A stretch of DNA of 64,000 nucleotides from Closterium sp. NIES-65 (GCA_948144175.1 CANXME010002010.1:682001-746000), one strand, 5' to 3'; shown: positions 1 through 11,199, counted from the first letter of the stretch. Notes: generated by a model not told the origin, from the letters alone. Numbers and translations: made by a program.

Positions 1-71
1 CTGTTCTTGCTGCTCGCTCTGGTCGCCGTGCTCCGCGTGAGCGTCCTCCACCTACCCCTAGCACACACTAT

Positions 72-832
72 ATGACTCTGCGTCCTTCCACTACTCGATT
101 GCGTGTCCCTCTGCCGTCTCCTCCTGCGTCCTCTCTTCCAGTCCTTGCTGACCCGGAGTCTGACCGGGTTCGTGCTGCCAGTCCTACTGTCACGCGTCTC
201 CTGGCCACTGCTGTCACTGACCCTTCCTTTGAGCCTGCTGCTGCGTCTGCCCTAGTTGCTGAGCTTGTCGACTTTGCTGCTCACTGTCGTCTAGACTACG
301 CCGCGAATCTTGTTGCTGAGTCTGAGTCTGTGTGTCCTCTGTCCGTCGAGGGTGAGTGTGCTCTAGGCACGGACGTCCTTGAGGACAGGCAGGAGGACCT
401 TGAGTGTCTTGCTGATGCTGCGCCTCATCTCGTTTCCATGCTGATTGCCCCTGAGGGAGACCCGGATGCTCCAGACATCCCGACCCCGCGCTCTTACGCT
501 GAGGCGATCGCGGGTGAGTAATCCTCTCAGTGGCAGTCAGCCATGGATGCAGAGATGGCATCCTGGAAGTCCACTGGCACTTATGTCGACGAGGTTCCCC
601 TCCTGGGGCGAACATCGTCAGTGGCATGTGGATTTTCAGGGTGAAGCGGCCGACGGGTTCTCCGCCTGTCTTCAAGGCTCATTACGTTGCTCGAGGCTTC
701 AGTCAGCGAGAGGGAGTAGACTTCTTTCAGACCTTCTCCCCCACCCCGAAGATGACCACTCTTCGGGAGCTACTACACGTTTCCGCTCAGCATGACTACG
801 AGCTTCATTCTCTTGACTTCAGCACAGCTTTC
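72..832 (+). pseudogene. Element D pol fragment: linker and N-terminal reverse transcriptase
   Basis: The first open stretch (72-521) encodes the acidic Ser/Pro-rich linker that precedes copia RT in this family, including ESDRVRAASPTVTRLLATAV. It ends at a stop where sister copies continue into the RT start (AMDAEMASWKSTGTYVDEVP). RT homology then runs on, with frame changes near 600, through WIFRVKRP, YVARGFSQREGVDFFQTFSPTPKMTTL and LHSLDFSTAF. At 832 the reading is cut by element T inside the first catalytic-Asp motif (DFSTAF). It continues at 7076 with QGSLHEEIWLRRPPGFTG. Non-functional because of the stop, the frame change and the insertion. Confidence 0.85.
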
Positions 833-1849
833 TGTTGTGCCAACACATTACAGTGGCATGGTCATCGCACTCCCATTCGGCCTACAAGCCTGCTCAGCTT
901 CTGGAATTTTGTGTGAAGGTTGTTCAACATGTGTTCTTCAAACCCTCAAAGTTTCTGAATTTTTTAAGCAGTTACCAAGGCATGACAACATTTTATGTTT
1001 CAAGATTTATGGCATCCCGGAAGTGTGTGTTACTCCTTTTGGGTAACACCCGAGTTCACCATTTCGGCTGCTGACTCGTCTACCAAGATCGGATTTGTCT
1101 GAAATTCGGTCTGGTACTCCTTTGCCGCGCTGTGCAGGTGTTTACAAAGTTCTAGAAAGATCCAACATCTGAGCATTGCATGACAGCTGCCGAAATTCAC
1201 TGTTCCGTAGTCATGGTGCACTGTTGGCAGCATTTCCCTTGCCACACTTTCATTGTTGTCATGCCAATGGTGCAGGGACAGAGAATGAGACAAGACGTAC
1301 AGGTGGTCAAGTGGGACTCTACAACCCTCCTTTTGAGAAGTGTTGTCTTCCTGGAAGCAGCTTGCAAGAGGGTGCAAGTGGGAAGACAAACTGACTCATG
1401 TTGGCTTGATTCACTATTGGTAGTCTTGAGTACAGCTCTGAACATCCAAGTGTGGTTGGCTTTGCTGACCTAGCTAGGACGTTTCCCATTCTTCTCTAGA
1501 CTTTCTCCCCTAGGACTCAACCTTCTCTGCGTTCCCAGGATGACCCAACTCCTTATGTGTCCCCTAGGCAATGTTGTACTCACCTCTTCCTTGCATCAAT
1601 GAGAATACACGTTTTTCAGCCGAGCTTACGTTTTCGTTCACTGCGTAGTGCACACACCTCTGATAATAGCAAGTAATATACCGTTGGAAAGCAGACAGCT
1701 ACGGCTAACCGCTGTCCAAGTTTTAGCCTCGTATGGTTTTGGAGCTGATCGTGACGACGTTCTGAACAGAGGCGGTTTGAAGACGTCAGATTCTGCTTAG
1801 GCGGTTTCATGGGCATCCGCGACCTCTAAGTGGACTCTTGACTATAACA
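833..1849 (+). repeat. 5' LTR of element T
   Basis: 1017 bp repeat beginning TGTTGTGCC and ending ATAACA, immediately after the TSD ctttc. It is matched by 6069-7070 with scattered substitutions and a short indel near 1728-1770, where the right copy is shorter. Open stretches inside it (for example 1180-1473 +) recur in the other LTR and are not treated as genes. Confidence 0.93.
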
Positions 1850-1851
1850 AG

Positions 1852-1864
1852 TGGTATCAGAGCC
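1852..1864 (+). other. Primer-binding site of element T
   Basis: TGGTATCAGAGCC begins two bases after the 5' LTR. It is the standard plant LTR-retrotransposon site complementary to the 3' end of initiator tRNA-Met. Confidence 0.9.
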
Positions 1865-1988
1865 TGTTATACTATGTTCGTGGGTGAATCTGGAGGCTGA
1901 AGGTTCTGCTCGAGCTGGTCCCAGTGGCAGTGGTGGCGTGAGAGGCGCTGGGGAAGCGGGAAGAGGCGTTGCAGGCGGATCTGCACCA

Positions 1989-2387
1989 ATGGCTTCCGTT
2001 TCAACATCAGCTAAGGATGATGTGAAGGCATTCAACCTGGAGAAGTTCTCTGGTGAGGATTGGGGATCATGGAGCTTCAGGATGGAGCTCCTCTTCAACC
2101 ATTATGGGCTGCTTGAAGTGATGGATGGAGAAGTGAAGAGGCCTGCGAGCGAAGGAGCGACCAAGGAATGGGATCGCCGGTCCAAGGATGGATTCTTCCT
2201 TCTCTCCCAATGCCTCTCATCCAACCAGCTGCGCCACATCAAGCATCTCATCAAGGAAGTTGAGTGTGGTCCTAAGGCATGGAAGATATTGAAGGATGTC
2301 CATGCCCCCAGCAGCGAAGCTATGGTGGTGGTGCTCGAGCAACAACTCCATGCGGTAAAGATCAACGAGGGTGATGCCGTGCAATGA
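1989..2387 (+). pseudogene. Element T gag, N-terminal part
   Basis: Translation from the ATG at 1989 gives MASVSTSAKDDVKAFNLEKF followed by SGEDWGSWSFRMELLFNHYG, a typical copia Gag (UBN2/DUF4219-like) start with the conserved aromatic-rich capsid motif. The frame ends at 2385 after KINEGDAVQ. Gag resumes in another frame with KLSAAGVDYPEKIKCYKALS, so a small internal deletion with frameshift probably separates the halves. Gag forms the virus-like particle in these elements. Upstream in-frame codons back to 1851 lie in the leader and are not counted. Confidence 0.85.
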
Positions 2388-3400
2388 AGCTCTCTGCTGC
2401 TGGTGTGGACTACCCTGAGAAAATCAAGTGCTACAAGGCTCTCTCCCTACTGCCGGAGTCGTGGGGGCCCTTGGTGGTCAACCTTAATGGCATGAAGGAC
2501 TCGTGGTCCCTTGAGTGGATTCGCGCGCATGTTCTTCAAGAGGAGTTTCGGAGGAAGGAGCTGACCGCCGCTGCCGGTGAAGGTGGAGGTTCAGCCTACG
2601 GCATGAAGGGCTTCAAGGGGCGTGGCAGCAAGAAAGGCAAGGCCAAGGAAGGCTCTGGAGGGGAGCAGCATTCGGGAGGGAAGCGTGGCAACAAGGGAGG
2701 CAAGCAGCGTGGCGGCAAGTGTTGGTATTGCCATGTGGAAGGTCACCCATGGTTTAAGTGCCGCAAGTTACCTGACGGTTGGAGGCCTGGTCAGCCATCA
2801 CTTGAGGGCTCTAAGGGTGTTCATAGAGCTATGGGAGAAGGCGTGGGCAGTGAAGAGGGCGATGGAGGTGCTGGCGGATACGGCGGCATGTTCTACCATG
2901 TAGGAGAGGCGTGCTCCGAGGACATGGTTGTGCCGGCCAGCAAGGTTGCTCTTCACCGCTCCTCCCATTGGGTCATCGACACGGGAGCCTTCATGACCAT
3001 GACCAACCGAGAGGATCTACTGGATGAAATCAGGCCATCAAAGGCAGCCACCATCGTTTCAGCCACCGGCCAGGTTGTACTCGTGCGGGGCGAGGGGAGA
3101 GCCATGTTCATGGGTGCGGATGGGAGGCTTGTGGGGCTGAAGCGTGTTCTCCTTGTTCCTCGATTGTGTGCCAACCTCCTCTCTACCAAGGCCCTAAGTG
3201 AGGCAGGGATGAAGATGGAGATGTTGGGCACAAAGGTCTTCAAGGCAACTTTGGATGGGCGTGTGTTGTGGGACCTCCGAGGCGGCAAAGACATGCACCG
3301 GTCCATGTGGGAGATACCGGTGCTGCCATGGAAGGAGGCGGCTGCGCACTTGGCTGCTCGAGATTTGAGAGGAGGGCATGTTAACCACGTGGACAATGGA
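2384..3400 (+). pseudogene. Element T gag C-terminus and aspartic protease
   Basis: The reading carries the second half of capsid (LSLLPESWGPLV). A basic Gly/Lys-rich stretch follows, with a CCHC zinc knuckle CWYCHVEGHPWFKC at residues 113-126. Then comes a retroviral-type aspartic protease with catalytic motif HWVIDTGAFMTMTN, followed by VLLVPRLCANLLSTKALSEAG, the usual copia protease C-terminal signature. After about 3370 the sequence jumps directly to the second integrase aspartate region (VDNGG). The Gag-pre-integrase HHCC domain and the first integrase Asp are therefore deleted. The frame stays open to 3781 only out of register. Confidence 0.85.
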
Positions 3401-4475
3401 GGAGGTGGTGATAAAAGTGATGGTGGGCTCCTTGGGCATGAAGGGGCTGAGCTACCAAGAGTTCCGGAGCTGGCTGAAGCGGCACGGCATCAAGCAGCAG
3501 CTCACCACGGCCTATACTCCTCAATCCAATGGCATGGCAGAGAGAGCGAACCGGACCATCATGGAGGGTGGGAGAACGATGTTGGTAGACTCGGGTCTAC
3601 CCTTACTATTCTGGCCCCTCGCTATTCGCCATACCACCGTCATCAAGAACCGAGTATTGACTCATGTGGGAGGGCAGCATTGGGTCCCTATGGAGAAGTG
3701 GAGAGGCAAGAAGCCCCTGGTGGATATGCTTCGAGTCTTAGGGTGCATGGGACTAGTGCACGTCCCCAAGGAGAAGCGTGACAAGCTTCAAGCGGCGGCG
3801 GTGTGGGCTGTTCATTTGGGACTTGCACAAGGGAGCAAGGGGTGGCTCATGTGGGACCCAAAAGCCAACACCATCTTCACCACCAGAGATGCCAAGTTCA
3901 TGGAGGGGCTCATGTTCAAGGAGTGGTTGGAGCGAGGGAGGAGCAAGGTCACCATTCCGCTCGGAATAGAGGTGGGAACGAATGACCCACTCCTCATTCC
4001 CATCGAGTTGTCTCCATCTTCAGAGGTAACGGAGGTGTCACATGACTTGGGAGGTGCTGAAGGGGAGGCAACAGAGGTGGAGGGAGTGTTGCAGAAAGAG
4101 GAGGCCCCTGTAGCTGAGAGAGGTGATGCCGGGGAGGAGGTGCAGCAGCCAACATCATCCCCTTCACTTCCACCAAGGCGGACAACCCAAGGGAAGCGTG
4201 GTGCTGTCCGCGGTGGAGCTAAGGAGGGTGCAGCCAAGGAGAGGCCCAAGAGAGCTGCTCACCCAAGGGATTTCCTCAAGTATGAAAGGCTTGGGGGTCC
4301 TAAGGCATTGTTGGTCCAGGGGGAAGAAGATGATGAGGAGAAGGGAGCCGAGGGAGAGATGGAGCAGATTTGTTGCTTCGGTGTCAACTTACCTCATGAA
4401 ACGGCTTCAATGGAGGAAGCATTTGCTGGAGATGATCGAGAGGCTTGGTTGGCTTCAAGGGAGGACAAATTTTAG
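3378..4475 (+). pseudogene. Element T integrase C-terminal half and linker
   Basis: Encodes YQEFRSWLKRHGIKQQLTTA, then YTPQSNGMAERANRTIMEGG, which is the third catalytic block with its Glu. It is followed by the copia integrase C-terminal region (LGCMGLVHVPKEKRDKL, LGLAQGSKGWLMWD) and an acidic linker. The first catalytic Asp is missing because of the upstream deletion, so the integrase cannot be active. The frame ends at a TAG (4473-4475), directly before the RT domain in the same frame. One nonsense change therefore separates integrase from RT. Confidence 0.85.
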
Positions 4476-6011
4476 AGCCTCATGGAGAATGGAACATGGA
4501 CCCTCACTGATCTGCCCCCTGGAAGAAAGGCATTGGATTGCACGTGGATATTACGTGTGAAGACCGATGCGGAGGGGAAGTTGGAGAGGCGCAAAACAAG
4601 ACTTGTGATCAAGGGCTTCCAGCAGAGGGAGGGGGTTGACTTCAAGGAGGTGTTTGCTCCTGTTGCCAAGGCTCCTACGCTCCGGGTGTTGCTAGCAGCC
4701 GCTGCCGTTTGTGGTTGGAAGGTGGAGCAAATGGATGTGAAGACGGCTTTCCTCTATGGCGTGGTAGATGAGGAGATCTACATGAAGCAGCCAGAGGGGT
4801 ATGACGATGGGAGCGGACGTGTTTGCAGGCTCAACAAGGCCCTCTATGGCCTCAAACAATCTCCGAGGTGCTGGTATGCAAGGCTGGTGGAGGCTTTGGA
4901 GGCTCTTGGCTTCAAAGTCAGCGGGTGCGACGAGAGTCTCTTCATGACCGAGGGGAAGGAGGAGAAGGTGTTTCTTCTTGTCTACGTCGATGACATTCTC
5001 CTCTTCTCTCCATCCATAGAGAGGATCAAGGAGGTGCAAGGGAAGCTGAAGGAGACCTTTCAATGCAAGGCCCTTGGACCAGTGGGGTATTACCTTGGTC
5101 TTCATGTGGAGCGGGACGAGGTGAAGGGATGGTTGAGGCTTCACCATCACAAGTACCTTGCAGCCATGGGGGAGAGGTATGGGCTGGAGGAAGGGAGGAG
5201 TGTGAAGACTCCTCTACCCTCAGGGTTTCAGCTACACCTTGATGAAGAGGAGGGTGAGGTGTTGGAGCCCAAGTTGCAGCGTCGGTTCCAGTCAATGGTG
5301 GGGAGCTTGATGTATGCTTCGGTCAACACTCGCCCAGATATTTCATTTGCGGTTTCGCAGCTGGCTCGTGTGGTGTCTAGGCCACTTCAAAAGCACCTTG
5401 ATGCAGCAGAGAGGCTGGTGAGGTACTGCATGGCAACCTCAAGGGTGGGGCTGCAATATTCAGTGCATGGGCAGCTGAAGCAAAAGGGAGTGGAGGAGGT
5501 GAGCACAAAGACCGGTGCACCTGCAAGGCGTGGAAACTTGTACCTCTCGTGCTTCACCGACGCTACATGGGCAAGTGACATCAGTGATGCAACATCCCAT
5601 GGTGGCTATGTATGCTGTGTTGGAGGGAGCCCAGTGAGCTGGAAGTCTAAGAAGCAAGGGGAGATTGCTCACTCATCAACGGAGAGCGAGTACATGGCGT
5701 TGTTTCATGGGGTGAAGGAGGTGGTTTGGATGAGGAGGTTGCTTGAGGAGTTGGGGCAGGAGCATGAGGGTCGTACACCTGTGTTTTGTGACAGCCAAGG
5801 AGCAATTGCAATGGCTCGCAATGCTGTGCTCCATGGGCTGAACAAGCACATGCATATCAAATGGCATTGGGTGAGGAAGGAGGTGAAGAAGGGCACGGTC
5901 TCCTTGCACTACATCAACACTACCAAGCAACCGGCAGATTTCTTGACCAAGCAGCTTGCAGAGCATCAGCATTGGACCTGTGCCACCTTGTGTGGCATGT
6001 CCTTCAACTAA
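4476..6011 (+). pseudogene. Element T reverse transcriptase and RNase H
   Basis: This is a long intact reading of the copia RVT_2 domain: WTLTDLPPGRKALDCTWILR, LVIKGFQQREGVDFKEVFAP, MDVKTAFLYG (first catalytic Asp) and LLVYVDDILLF (YVDD box). RNase H follows with CFTDATWASD, STESEYMAL and FCDSQGAIAMARN, ending in QPADFLTKQLAE and a stop at 6009. It copies element RNA into DNA and degrades the RNA strand. All catalytic residues that can be read are present. Only the upstream TAG and missing integrase parts prevent autonomy, so this domain might still be expressed from an internal start. Confidence 0.88.
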
Positions 6012-6054
6012 GGGAGGCAGCTTCAAGGGGCAGCTAAGGGATGAATGAGAGCAC

Positions 6055-6068
6055 GATGAGGGGGAGTT
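6055..6068 (+). other. Polypurine tract of element T
   Basis: The purine-rich run ending gagggggagt lies directly against the 3' LTR start at 6069, the normal position for the plus-strand primer. Confidence 0.75.
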
Positions 6069-7070
6069 TGTTGTGCCAACACATTACAGTGGCACGGTCA
6101 TCGCACTCCCATTCAGCCTACAAGCCTTCTCAGCTTCTGGAAATTTGTGGGGAGGTTGTTCAACATGTGTTCTTTAAACTCTTAAAGTTTCAGAGGTTTT
6201 GAAGCAGTTAACAAGGCATGACAACATTTTATGTTTCAAGATTTATGGCATCCCGGAAGTGTGTGTTACTTCTTTTGGGTAACACCCGAGTTCACCATTT
6301 CGGCTGCTGACTCGTCTACCGAGATCTGATTGGTCTGAAATTCGGTCTGGCAGTCCTCTGCCGCGCTATGAAGGTTGTCACCAAGTTTCAAAACGATCCA
6401 ACATCTGAGCATTGCGTGACAGCTGCCGAAATTCACTGTTCCGTAGTCATGGTGCACTGTTGGCAGCATTTCCCTTGCCACCCTTACATTGTTGTCATGC
6501 CAATGGTGCAGGGACAGAGAATGAGACAAGACGTACAGGTGGTCAAGTGGGACTCTACAACCCTCCTTTTGAGAAGTGTTGTCTTCCTGGAAGCAGCTTG
6601 CAAGAGGGTGCAAGTGGGAAGACAAGCTGACTCATGTTGGCTTGACTCACTAATGGTAGCCTTGAGTACAGCTCTGAACATCCAAGTGTGGTTGGCTTTG
6701 CTGACCTAGCTAGGACGTTTCCCATTCCTATCTAGCCTTTCTCCCCTAGGGCTCAACCTTCTCTGAGTTCCCAGGATGACCCAACTCTTTATGAGTCCCC
6801 TAGGCAATGTTGTACTCACCTCTTCCTTGCATCAATGAGAATACACGTTTTTCAGCGGAGCTTACGATTTCATTCACTGCTTAGTGCACACACCTCTGAT
6901 AATAGCAAGTAATATACCGTGGGAAAGCAGACACCTAAGGCTAACCTCTGTCCAAGTTTTCACCCCAGATCGGGACGGCGATTGGAACAGAGGCGGTTTG
7001 AAGACGTCAGATTCTGCTTAGGCAGTTTCATGGGCATCCGCGACCTCTAAGTGGACACTTGACTATAACA
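6069..7070 (+). repeat. 3' LTR of element T
   Basis: 1002 bp copy of the 833-1849 repeat, from tgttgtgccaacacattaca to gactataaca, followed by the second TSD copy ctttc (7071-7075). Confidence 0.93.
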
Positions 7071-7075
7071 CTTTC

Positions 7076-8293
7076 TTGTAGGGCAGCCTGCACGAGGAGA
7101 TCTGGCTGCGCCGCCCTCCTGGCTTCACAGGGTCATTTCCCCCGGGTACCCGGTGGAGCCTCCGGCGGCCGGTCTACAGTCTCCGCCAGGCGCCACGTGA
7201 GTGGCACGACACACTGAGGACTACTCTTGCGGCTCTTGGGTTTGCGCCTTCTACTGCTGACCCGTCGCTGTTTCTACGCACCGACACGTCGCTGCCGCCG
7301 TTCTACATCCTCGTGTACATCGACAACTTGGTCTTTGCCACAGCTGACACTGAGGTTCTCGCCCACGTGAAGTCAGAGCTGCAGAAGAGACACACGTGCA
7401 CAGACCTGGGTGAACTGCGCAGCTACCTTGGCTTGCAGATCACCCGGGACAGAGCACGCCGCACCATCACACTGACTCAGTCACACATGGTGCAGCCGGT
7501 CCTTCAGCGCTTCGGTTTCACCTAGTCCACAACACAGGCCACTCCTCTTGCTACAGATCACTCGCTCTCAGCTCTGCCTTCGGACGAGTCCGTAGAGCCG
7601 AGTGGTCCTTACCCAGAGCTAGTTGGTTGCCTCATGTACCTGATGACTTGCACTCGTCCTGACCTAGCATACCCTCTTGGCCTTCTGGCCCGCTATGTGG
7701 CTCCTGGCAGGCACCGAAAGGTGCACTGGGATGCTGCAAAGAGGGTATTGCGCGACTTGTGCAGTACATCGGGCATGGGACTCGTGCTTGGAGGAGGGAG
7801 CTCAGTTGTTCTCACTGGGCACTCAGACGCTTCTTGGGTTGACGACCAGGCTACTCACTGGTCATCACAGAATTACCTCTTCAGCCTTGGCTCTGGCTCA
7901 GTTTTGTGACGTTCTTCGCGTTCGTCTTCAGTTCTCACCTCTAGTTGTGAGGCTGAGATCTACGCCACAGCCATGGCTGCAAAGGAGTTACGCTGGCTCA
8001 CCTACCCGCTGACCGACCTGGGAGAGCCGCCTCGTTCTCCTCCAGTGCTGTACGTCGACAACAAGGCTGCCATTGCCTTGTGTGAGGAGCACAGACTGGA
8101 GCACAGGACGAAGCACATTGCTCTACGTTACTTTCTGGCTCGAGAGTTACAGCAGCTTGGTCAGCTTCGTCTGCGTTACGTGGCCTCTCAGACAAACACT
8201 GCTGATATATTCACCAAGGCACTTCAGTCTTATGATCATCAGCGTTTCTGTACTTTGTTAGGGCTTGTGCCCACTTTTCCTCACTTGCTGTAG
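7076..8293 (+). pseudogene. Element D pol fragment: rest of RT and RNase H
   Basis: Resumes the reading broken by T: GSLHEEIWLRRPPGFTG, LVYIDNLVFATADTEVLAH and TCTDLGELRSYLGLQITRDR. The catalytic YVDD box has become YIDN, so the polymerase is dead. A stop at 7523 follows QPVLQRFGFT. RNase H homology continues (MYLMTCTRPDLAYPL, GHSDASWVDDQATHWSS) and is broken by a TGA at about 7907. Its end is at 7973-8293 (LRWLTYPLTDLGEPPRSPPV, YVDNKAAIALCEEHRLEHRT). The CDS ends at 8291-8293. Confidence 0.88.
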
Positions 8294-8524
8294 GCCTTGC
8301 TTGTACTGTGATCTTTGTACATATACCTGCATGTTTGCACTGCTAGATAGAGATCACTTTGCTGTTTGTGTTCCATATATGCCTCTGCATGTGAACTGGC
8401 CGTGTGGCCCTTTGCCTGTGCTCAGAGTGTGTGGTGACTTTGTGATCCACCCTGAGCTTGCTTTGCCTTTCTTGACTGGTCTTGTTACCCCCCTTTACTC
8501 TCCCTCACTTTGCCTATGGGGGTG

Positions 8525-8657
8525 TGTCAAACATTATATATGTTATAATTCTGTAGGCTATAGTGGGTTTAGCCTTAGGGGGTACACAACTCTATGCTTT
8601 CCTACTTGTACTCTCGATCTTCCTAGTGCAACCAAAAAAAACCTTCTCATTCGAACA
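8525..8657 (+). repeat. 3' LTR of element D
   Basis: Starts tgtcaaacatta directly after the conserved polypurine region cctatgggggtg and ends ctcattcgaaca, about 133 bp. Length, start and flanking sequence match the 128-136 bp LTRs of the other small-LTR elements. It is more diverged than the others, with an A-run near 8633. Confidence 0.75.
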
Positions 8658-9293
8658 AAAAGATAAGCGAGCGGTCGGTTATCAAGGTTTGAGATAAGCG
8701 GGTTGATGTCGAGCCTGAGTGCGTTAAAATGCCTGCCGAACAGCCCTTTTAATGCCTGCGTTTTTAGCAATACGATGGTTCCAGAAAACCGTTTCCCCTA
8801 GCAAAGTGGCGCACCACTGATCCGCTGCATGGTGCAAGGCCGAGAGCTTACACCATGCGAGGGATCAGTGATGCGGCCAATTATATGCGACTGGTCGAAT
8901 GGACTGGCCAATCATATGATTGTTCGAAGGTGAACAGAGATTGTGCGATCCAGCATAGCAACTGCATTCTGGCCTCTTCAAATGTTCAGCTCCCATAACG
9001 CCATCATTGTTAATGCCTGCCGAACACTCAACCCCGCTATTCCGAAGTTACAACGCTAGCGCATCTTGGCTTCGTCGTTATTTCGACATGGCGTTTTTCG
9101 AGGCTGGTTAAAAAGGCCATAACCAGCCGAACTAGGCCTTGCCTTTTGCAGAGTGTTGCCAACCTTCGTCGCACAACGTGGTGTGTTTCTCAGTTCATGT
9201 CCGTGAGGACGACATGTCAACATGGTAGTGTCAACACGAAGCGCATGGAATTTGGAGTGTGAAGCACTGTACCTTCAGTGTCTACGAAGCGCA
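8658..9293. other. Intergenic DNA, no recognisable gene
   Basis: About 640 bp between the D LTR and the duplicated unit. I see only short open stretches, palindromic bits such as gatcagtg...ggatcagtg near 8815-8872 and no RNA gene or intact coding region. It may be remnant transposon DNA. Confidence 0.6.
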
Positions 9294-9681
9294 GCACAAA
9301 ATCCTATGACGCCACGTGATTGGTTGGGCACAAATTGTTGCAAGACCTTGCAGTCGTACAGAACTTTACATCCGTCGATTGGGCAGGTGTGGGTAGAGAG
9401 AATTCTCGATCCTACTAGTTAGTTCGCTGGATGGAGGAACACGATTCGCAGAGCGGGATGTCCAACTAAATTTACTGGCTGGCAGTTTTCATGTCGTTGA
9501 CACTCTGCCAACAATGTTGGCAAGTGTCGAAACCAGAAGTTGACACTCATAAGCTTGACATGTCATCCCTACGGACACGACCTCATATTTTCTACAGTTG
9601 GGCAGTCGTGCATCTGCCTTGCCCAACCTGATGGGCCTGCAACCAATCAGAGGAACTCGGAACCAATCAACGGAACCAATC
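9294..9681. repeat. Ancestral 388 bp unit, copy 1 (uninterrupted)
   Basis: Begins cacaaaatcctatgacgcca. It runs through gccacgtgattggttgggca, ggatggaggaacacgattcg and cagttgggcagtcgtgcatc, and ends just before the same words restart at 9682. Copy 2 is found in four pieces (9682-9712, 42655-42768, 49995-50160, 50959 to about 51005) separated by elements E, H and a hAT-like insertion. Copy 1 thus preserves the empty target site of all three insertions. Confidence 0.85.
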
Positions 9682-9712
9682 AACACAAAATCCTGCGACG
9701 CCACGTGATTGG
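9682..9712. repeat. Ancestral unit, copy 2, first piece
   Basis: cacaaaatcctgcgacgcca followed by cgtgattgg, directly against element E. The last five bases (attgg, 9708-9712) are the TSD repeated at 42650-42654. Confidence 0.85.
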
Positions 9713-10180
9713 TGTTGGAGTATGAAGGGAATTGTACTTGGCATTCCCATAGGTGCAGCAGTATCGCACCCGACCTTATCGAAGCAGCAACACCCGCAGC
9801 ATCGGATCAGTCCATATCAAGGGCAGGAAGGTCAACAGTCGCAAGAGTCAACTGTCGCGACTGTTGACCATCTGGACCGACGTTTGACCTACCATCGAGG
9901 AATGGCAACAGGCGTAACCGTACAAGTTACATACAGCGACTCGATAACAAGAAAGTAGCGCAATAGCCAGAGTCACTGTAGAATTGCCTGTAAAACAGTT
10001 ATAATAAGGGAATGTACCCCTTAGAGTACATGGCTAGACTAGGACTATTTATATTTCCTGTATTCTATCTTTTAAAACAACTTGGTCATTTACATTCACT
10101 ATGATCTGAGTCCTTACAAGTCTTCCGCTACCAACTCTACCAAAGCACCTCCTATTCTATCCAAGGTCCTCACTCTAACA
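9713..10180 (+). repeat. 5' LTR of element E
   Basis: 468 bp, TG...CA, nearly identical to 42183-42649. Differences include cattcccatagg versus cattcccgtagg and an AA insertion near 10076. Confidence 0.94.
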
Positions 10181-10192
10181 TGGTATGAGAGC
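10181..10192 (+). other. Primer-binding site of element E
   Basis: TGGTATGAGAGC lies directly after the LTR, one base different from the initiator-Met complement TGGTATCAGAGC. Confidence 0.8.
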
Positions 10193-10273
10193 TAGTTTGG
10201 ATTATAGGAACTACTAAGGAGGCTCCCAACAAGCTTCTTTATAATTGAAGTCTAAAACATCAACTACTCCAAG

Positions 10274-10403
10274 TGAGAAAAGTGAAGCGAGGAATGATTG
10301 AACTGAGCAGCATGAGAAGTACAAGTACCAAACCCTAAAGTGTTGTACCCCATATAAGCTACCCCACTACAGCCTACACAGACTATAGTGAATGAGTTTG
10401 ACA
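10274..10403 (-). repeat. 3' LTR of element A
   Basis: 130 bp from tgagaaaagtgaag to gagtttgaca (+ strand). On the element strand it starts TGTCAAACTC and is preceded by the polypurine region CCCCCAATTTGCCTATGGGGG at 10404-10425. The partner is 28662-28791. Confidence 0.92.
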
Positions 10404-10611
10404 CACCCCCATAGGCAAATTGGGGGAGAGCAAGGGGTCACAAGACCAGTCAAGCAAAGCAAGGCAAAGCAAGCTCAGGGTGGATCACAATGTCACCACA
10501 CATTTTGAGCACAAGTTCAAGGCCACAAGGCCAGTTCACATGCAAGATTACATATATATAAGGCTAAACAAGAAAGAGTAGGTATATATATATGTAACAG
10601 TACAAACAAGG

Positions 10612-11067
10612 TCAAGAAGTGAGCAAGTAAGGCAAGCTAGGCACAAGGCCCAGCTGAGTACAGAAGCGCTGATGATCTCAAGGCGCGAGTGCCTTGGTGA
10701 AGATATCAGCAGTGTTGGCCTAAGAGGCCACGTACGCAAGTCGCAGCTGACCACGCTGCTGTAGCTCACGAGCTAAGAAGTAGCGAAGAGCAATGTGCTT
10801 CGTTCTGTGCTCCAGTCTCTGTTCCCGACACAAGGCCAGCATGGCCTTGTTGTCTACGTACAGCACTGGAGGAGAACGAGGCGGCTCTCCGAGGTCAGTC
10901 AGAAGGTAGGTGAGCCAGCGAAGCTCCTGTGCAGCCATGGCCCCTGCGTAGATCTCAGCCTCACAACTGGAGCCGAGAACAGAAGACGAGCGGGTAGCCC
11001 GCCACGAAACAGAGCCGGAACCAAGGCTGAAGGTGTAACCCTGTGACGACCGCTGCGTAGCCTGGTC
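10612..11067 (-). pseudogene. Element A RNase H C-terminal fragment
   Basis: Minus-strand reading DQATQRSSQGYTFSLGSGSV, SCEAEIYAGAMAAQELRWL, LYVDNKAMLALCREQRLEHR, then a TAG at 10720 where sister copies have GAG. It continues with ANTAD to the usual terminal TGA at 10612. It starts abruptly at 11067 where the LTR of element B abuts. The preceding ~200 bp (MYLMTCTRPDLAYPL to GHADASWA in relatives) are missing from A altogether. Confidence 0.88.
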
Positions 11068-11199
11068 TGTCAAACATTATATATGTTGTGGTTCTTTAGG
11101 CTACTGTGGGTTAGCCTATAGGGGGTACACAATTCTAGGGTTAGGTACTTGTACTGCTTTCAGTGTTAGTTCAATCATTCCTGTTCGTTCATTTCAACA
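11068..11199 (+). repeat. 5' LTR of element B
   Basis: 132 bp, tgtcaaacattatatatgtt to cgttcatttcaaca. The next bases (tcgtatagagcagg) resemble the family primer site TGGTATCAGAGCAGG with changes. Confidence 0.82.

Larger units (their letters stand above)
833..7070 (+). mobile_element. Element T: Ty1/copia retrotransposon with ~1 kb LTRs
   Basis: Two long direct repeats (833-1849 and 6069-7070) both begin tgttgtgccaac and end ctataaca (TG...CA). They are flanked by the 5 bp duplication ctttc. A 13-base primer-binding site follows the left LTR and a G-rich polypurine tract precedes the right LTR. Gag, protease, integrase, RT and RNase H are in copia order on the + strand. The copy has a gag frameshift with a probable deletion near 2384, a deletion through the N-terminal half of integrase near 3380 and a nonsense codon at 4473. 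It is therefore non-autonomous. It sits inside element D. Confidence 0.95.
1..8657 (+). mobile_element. Element D: small-LTR Ty1/copia retrotransposon, 3' part, split by element T
   Basis: Coding sequence of the integrase-RT linker and start of reverse transcriptase occupies 72-832. The same reading resumes at 7076 and ends in RNase H at 8293, followed by a 3' LTR at 8525-8657. The gap is exactly element T with its 5 bp target duplication ctttc (828-832 and 7071-7075). The protein is closely related to that of elements A, G and L in this window. The 5' LTR, gag, protease and integrase lie outside the window. Both halves contain stops, so this is a dead copy, older than T. Confidence 0.9.

Noticed and set aside
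1030-1473. ORFs on both strands within the T LTRs (repeated at 6266-6709)
   Set aside because: Present in both LTRs because the LTRs are copies; no recognisable domain, so duplication is not independent conservation.
10048-10080. AA insertion in the left E LTR (ttttaaaacaac versus ttttaatcaac) as a regulatory difference
   Set aside because: A single small indel between otherwise matching LTRs, fully explained by age.
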